From assembly GCA_002633005.1 (NCBI GenBank), contig NMRA01001046.1:1-64000 (forward strand): DNA of 64,000 bases. Reading direction: 5' to 3'. The translations under genes were made by a program, and so were the position numbers. The stretch's first letter is position 1. Each line of letters starts with the position of its first letter. A model generated the notes under the pieces. It saw nothing but the letters and a program-made list of their open reading frames with translations. It did no database searches and had not been told where the DNA came from. The DNA comes from Phoronis australis (Eukaryota > Phoronida > Phoronidae). Of the stretch, positions 61,777-64,000 are shown piece by piece.

Positions 61777-62599
61777 GTAGGTGACCCAATGTTTTGTTTC
61801 CAACCTTATCGTTGTCTTATATCACTAAACAACGTTTTGTTGAGATCCCGATCAAAGTTATTGAAATTTGAATCTCATGGTACATGTACGTAGGATCGGT
61901 TACATGTCCTTAAGACCTCGGGCCGGTGTTGGATGCATTACTCAATTTCTCGTTAAAGTGAGTCTAAACCTACCATTTATTACAGTGTACATGTTTTATT
62001 GTCTAGGTAATTCAGAGTGATGATATCGACCTCAATTTGTTGTTTGATAAAAATCCACGTGGTTCCGGGGATTACAAACGGCTTAGAGTTCGCTTCTGCA
62101 TGAGATTTACTGTACCTCTTCACGTTGACTTGCTGTGGAGCGTTACTTTAAACTCCTATCTTGTCTTCAAGCCAGTTCTATGCAAGACTAAAACCCTTTC
62201 TCATATTAATAAGGGAAACGTTGAGACCAATTTAATTGCGCTAACTGGCATTACTCAAATCTAAACATTCTACGGAACGTGGGTTTAAAATTCTACGTCT
62301 CATCATAGAATAAACACAGCAGATTGGCTTCTAGTTTTCTGTCCAGTATAACAAAAAATATAATTTCGGCATTAGCCTTTGGTATTTCCATAGATAATGA
62401 ATCTAGAAATTTTTAGCAGCGCCGGCGTGCATTCAAGCTTGAATGAAACGCTCTGTGTACTACGTAAACTGTTCTTGGAGAGCAAGATAGATTCTGAGTA
62501 GCCCTGGTGGTAATTTCTGGAGTATTAATTTGACCTTTTTTAAGACATTAACGTTTTACGAGCGTGCAATTTATTTAAACACGGATGTGACTTCCGCAA

Positions 62600-62776
62600 A
62601 ATCGCCAATCTAACTTCCGACAAAAATGACCATGATTAGCAGACGACGTACTAACCGGAAATAAAACGTGCTATGTCTGCCAGGTGTCGCTAGTGAACCG
62701 TGACGTCACAGCTTAGGCCTACAAATTTCGTCCATTGAAAATTTACGCAGTTGGCGGTCCATGTACTATAGTCTAT
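62600..62776. mobile_element. Dispersed inverted-repeat element, copy 3 (partial, reversed)
   Basis: Reverse complement of the left half of the elements at 15865 and 23257: GCAGACGACGTAC, GCCAGGTGTCGCTAGTGAAC and GGTCCATGTACTATAGTCTA are recognisable. Confidence 0.65.
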
Positions 62777-63279
62777 TCTCTCGTTAAAACCGTCAGTGAT
62801 TACTGAAACTTGTAGCAAGCGCCACCTTGTGACTTCCTGGCGAACTCTGTGTACAGGTACATGTATAACCAGTATTAGAAAAAAAATGTAACTAAATCGC
62901 TGTTTAAAGAAAACACCTCCACTGATATACATGTACAGAAAAAAGAAGTGTGATCGTATAGAAAACCCTAGTAATTCCAAATATTACACAATCATTATTA
63001 ATAGTCAAATGCACTACATGCAGTAATAAAAACAGTGCCTTGTTTCATAAGGGTAACAATGACAAATTACCATAATCAGTCACATAAGAATAGTCTCGCA
63101 AAACGTGACTTCTGCGATATTGTGAAGGCAATTGGTTCTCGGAAGACCCTGGGTTATTTGTAAACTATACCTTCTTTTGCATATTCACAATTTAATGATG
63201 TATAGCATCTTTAAAAACGCTTTACCCACCTCTGTAACACAAATGCAAACCTCATCCGATCTTGTAATTATATCCTCAG

Positions 63280-63606
63280 CAAAGGAAACCGACTTGCTCA
63301 TTTCCGTCTTTGAAATTGGAAGCAAATCGCCAACACCGCCAGACCAGCGCAGTAAAATAGTTCTTGTTGATGGGTGGAGCTACACAGCAGTATGTCAAAC
63401 CGACAATGTGATACCTAACATTACAATACACTGGGTGACGTCACCTGGGATGAAAGTCACCCCAGTTAACGGGACGAATCGCTATCAAGCAACAGTCAAT
63501 GTCACTGCCAATTCTTCGCTTAAGGACACTGCAATGGAATGCTCTGCGAATCACAGTGTCATTTTGACGCTAGCATCTTCAAAGACCATAGGACTGGACG
63601 TTTACT
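63280..63606 (+). CDS. Ig domain 19 (class B) exon
   Basis: 327 nt, acceptor TATATCCTCAG, donor T|GTAAGA. It starts TKETDLLISVFEIGSKS. Cysteines lie in YTAVCQTD and DTAMECSANH; tryptophan in IHWVTSPG. The f-side block is VTANSSLKDTAMEC. The split T at its end requires a further exon beyond the window, so the gene is cut by the window edge. Confidence 0.92.
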
Positions 63607-63738
63607 GTAAGAAAGCTTTTAAATATACCATTTATTTGCAATTTAAAATGATAGCACACCCCATTCTGGTTTATTCAGGTAAATGTATACTAACAACAGG
63701 TTTTCCATCCACTACCTTGTAACGAAATAATACTCTGT

Positions 63739-63955
63739 TACCCGGGACCTTCCTCAAAATTCGAAGGAATTTTGAAAACTCCTTTCAAGGTCGGCGAAAC
63801 TGGTAAGCACGACCAACGCTTCTAGCGACTTACACGCCATCTTTCGAGTAAGAACACCGAGCATGGACCATAATGTCCGATTTATGAGATGGTGTTTTTG
63901 AGTTTTTAATTGATTCCCGCTATATCTTACACGTGTTACGCCAACGATACATTTG
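63739..63955. mobile_element. Dispersed ~300-bp repeat, copy 3 of 3
   Basis: It matches copies at 18601 and 33915: TTTTGAAAACTCCTTTCAAG, a TAGCGACTTACACG segment, TAATGTCCGATTTATGAGAT and AATTGATTCCCGC. It lies in the intron after Ig domain 19. Confidence 0.6.
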
Positions 63956-64000
63956 CATGTAAAAGAACGGGATTAATCGAAATCAACAAACCAGGATTAT

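Larger units (their letters stand above)
20156..63606 (+). other. Giant Ig-array gene (partial; 3' end beyond window)
   Basis: The gene model comprises 19 one-domain Ig exons (23900-63606) and three candidate upstream exons. Every exon is symmetric 1-1, so any subset would splice in frame. The Ig part gives about 2,237 residues. The last exon ends with a phase-1 T, as all B exons do, and expects another YGP-type exon beyond the window. No terminal membrane span, kinase or fibronectin exon was seen. The likely role is a cell-surface or secreted adhesion/recognition protein; this is inferred from Ig domains and glycosylation only. I cannot assign it to a named gene. Confidence 0.75.

Noticed and set aside
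61777-61784. Alternative donor for Ig exon 18 at AG|GTGACC
   Set aside because: It would change the intron phase, whereas the donor at 61777 keeps phase 1 and matches domain 5.
1-64000. CRISPR arrays, operons or prokaryotic defence systems
   Set aside because: No direct-repeat/spacer structure of the right size and no bacterial gene organisation; the window is clearly eukaryotic.

Overview
This window is animal nuclear DNA, most likely from a marine invertebrate. It has long introns with GT-AG (and one GC-AG) splice sites, many TACATGTA-type words, numerous short inverted-repeat elements, and protein families found in metazoans. The species cannot be fixed from the sequence. There are no bacterial-style gene blocks. 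Most long open frames are chance frames; the real coding content is a set of short exons.

Left part (1-13,000): one gene is clear, on the minus strand. It is a two-exon member of the FAM174 family of small type I membrane proteins. Exon 1 (12348-11951) encodes a signal peptide, an N-glycosylated Ser/Thr-rich ectodomain and the membrane segment. Exon 2 (7617-7479) encodes the basic-then-acidic cytoplasmic tail. Its intron and 3' side hold a 34-bp minisatellite, a ~140-bp tandem array and three copies of a small foldback element. I found no other gene in 1-6,100 or in about 13,000-20,000.

Right part (about 20,150-64,000): a very large plus-strand gene that runs off the right end of the window. 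Nineteen exons, each encoding exactly one immunoglobulin (Ig) domain, lie between 23,900 and 63,606. All are bounded by phase-1 introns, all are a multiple of three in length, and all are free of stops once one N is discounted. Together they give about 2,237 residues. Two domain classes alternate: class A begins with a Tyr/Phe-Gly-Pro linker and lacks the usual strand-c Trp, while class B keeps that Trp. A third class, C, interrupts the alternation at three places, giving ABABAB-C-AB-CC'-ABABABAB. The array therefore looks built by duplication of an A+B two-exon unit. Both A and B carry an F-T-A-(D/S)-x(3)-H-x(4-5)-C motif on the strand-f side, reminiscent of CD80-like C2-set Ig domains of the nephrin/Kirrel/Siglec type. 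Many domains are rich in N-glycosylation sites. Three candidate upstream exons (20156-20275, 21162-21224, 22282-22389) are also symmetric phase 1-1. In order they encode a very basic charged segment, a short hydrophobic segment and a Thr/Ser/Pro-rich stalk. If they belong to the gene, the protein would start inside the cell and carry the Ig array outside (type II orientation), which would be unusual.

Assembly quality: single Ns at 7647, 31644, 41160, 50053 and 54196, and a run of Ns at 52221-52238, mark joins. The N at 31644 breaks an otherwise intact Ig exon. The N at 41160 sits exactly at the junction of a ~544-bp near-identical direct duplication, which looks like two haplotypes placed side by side.
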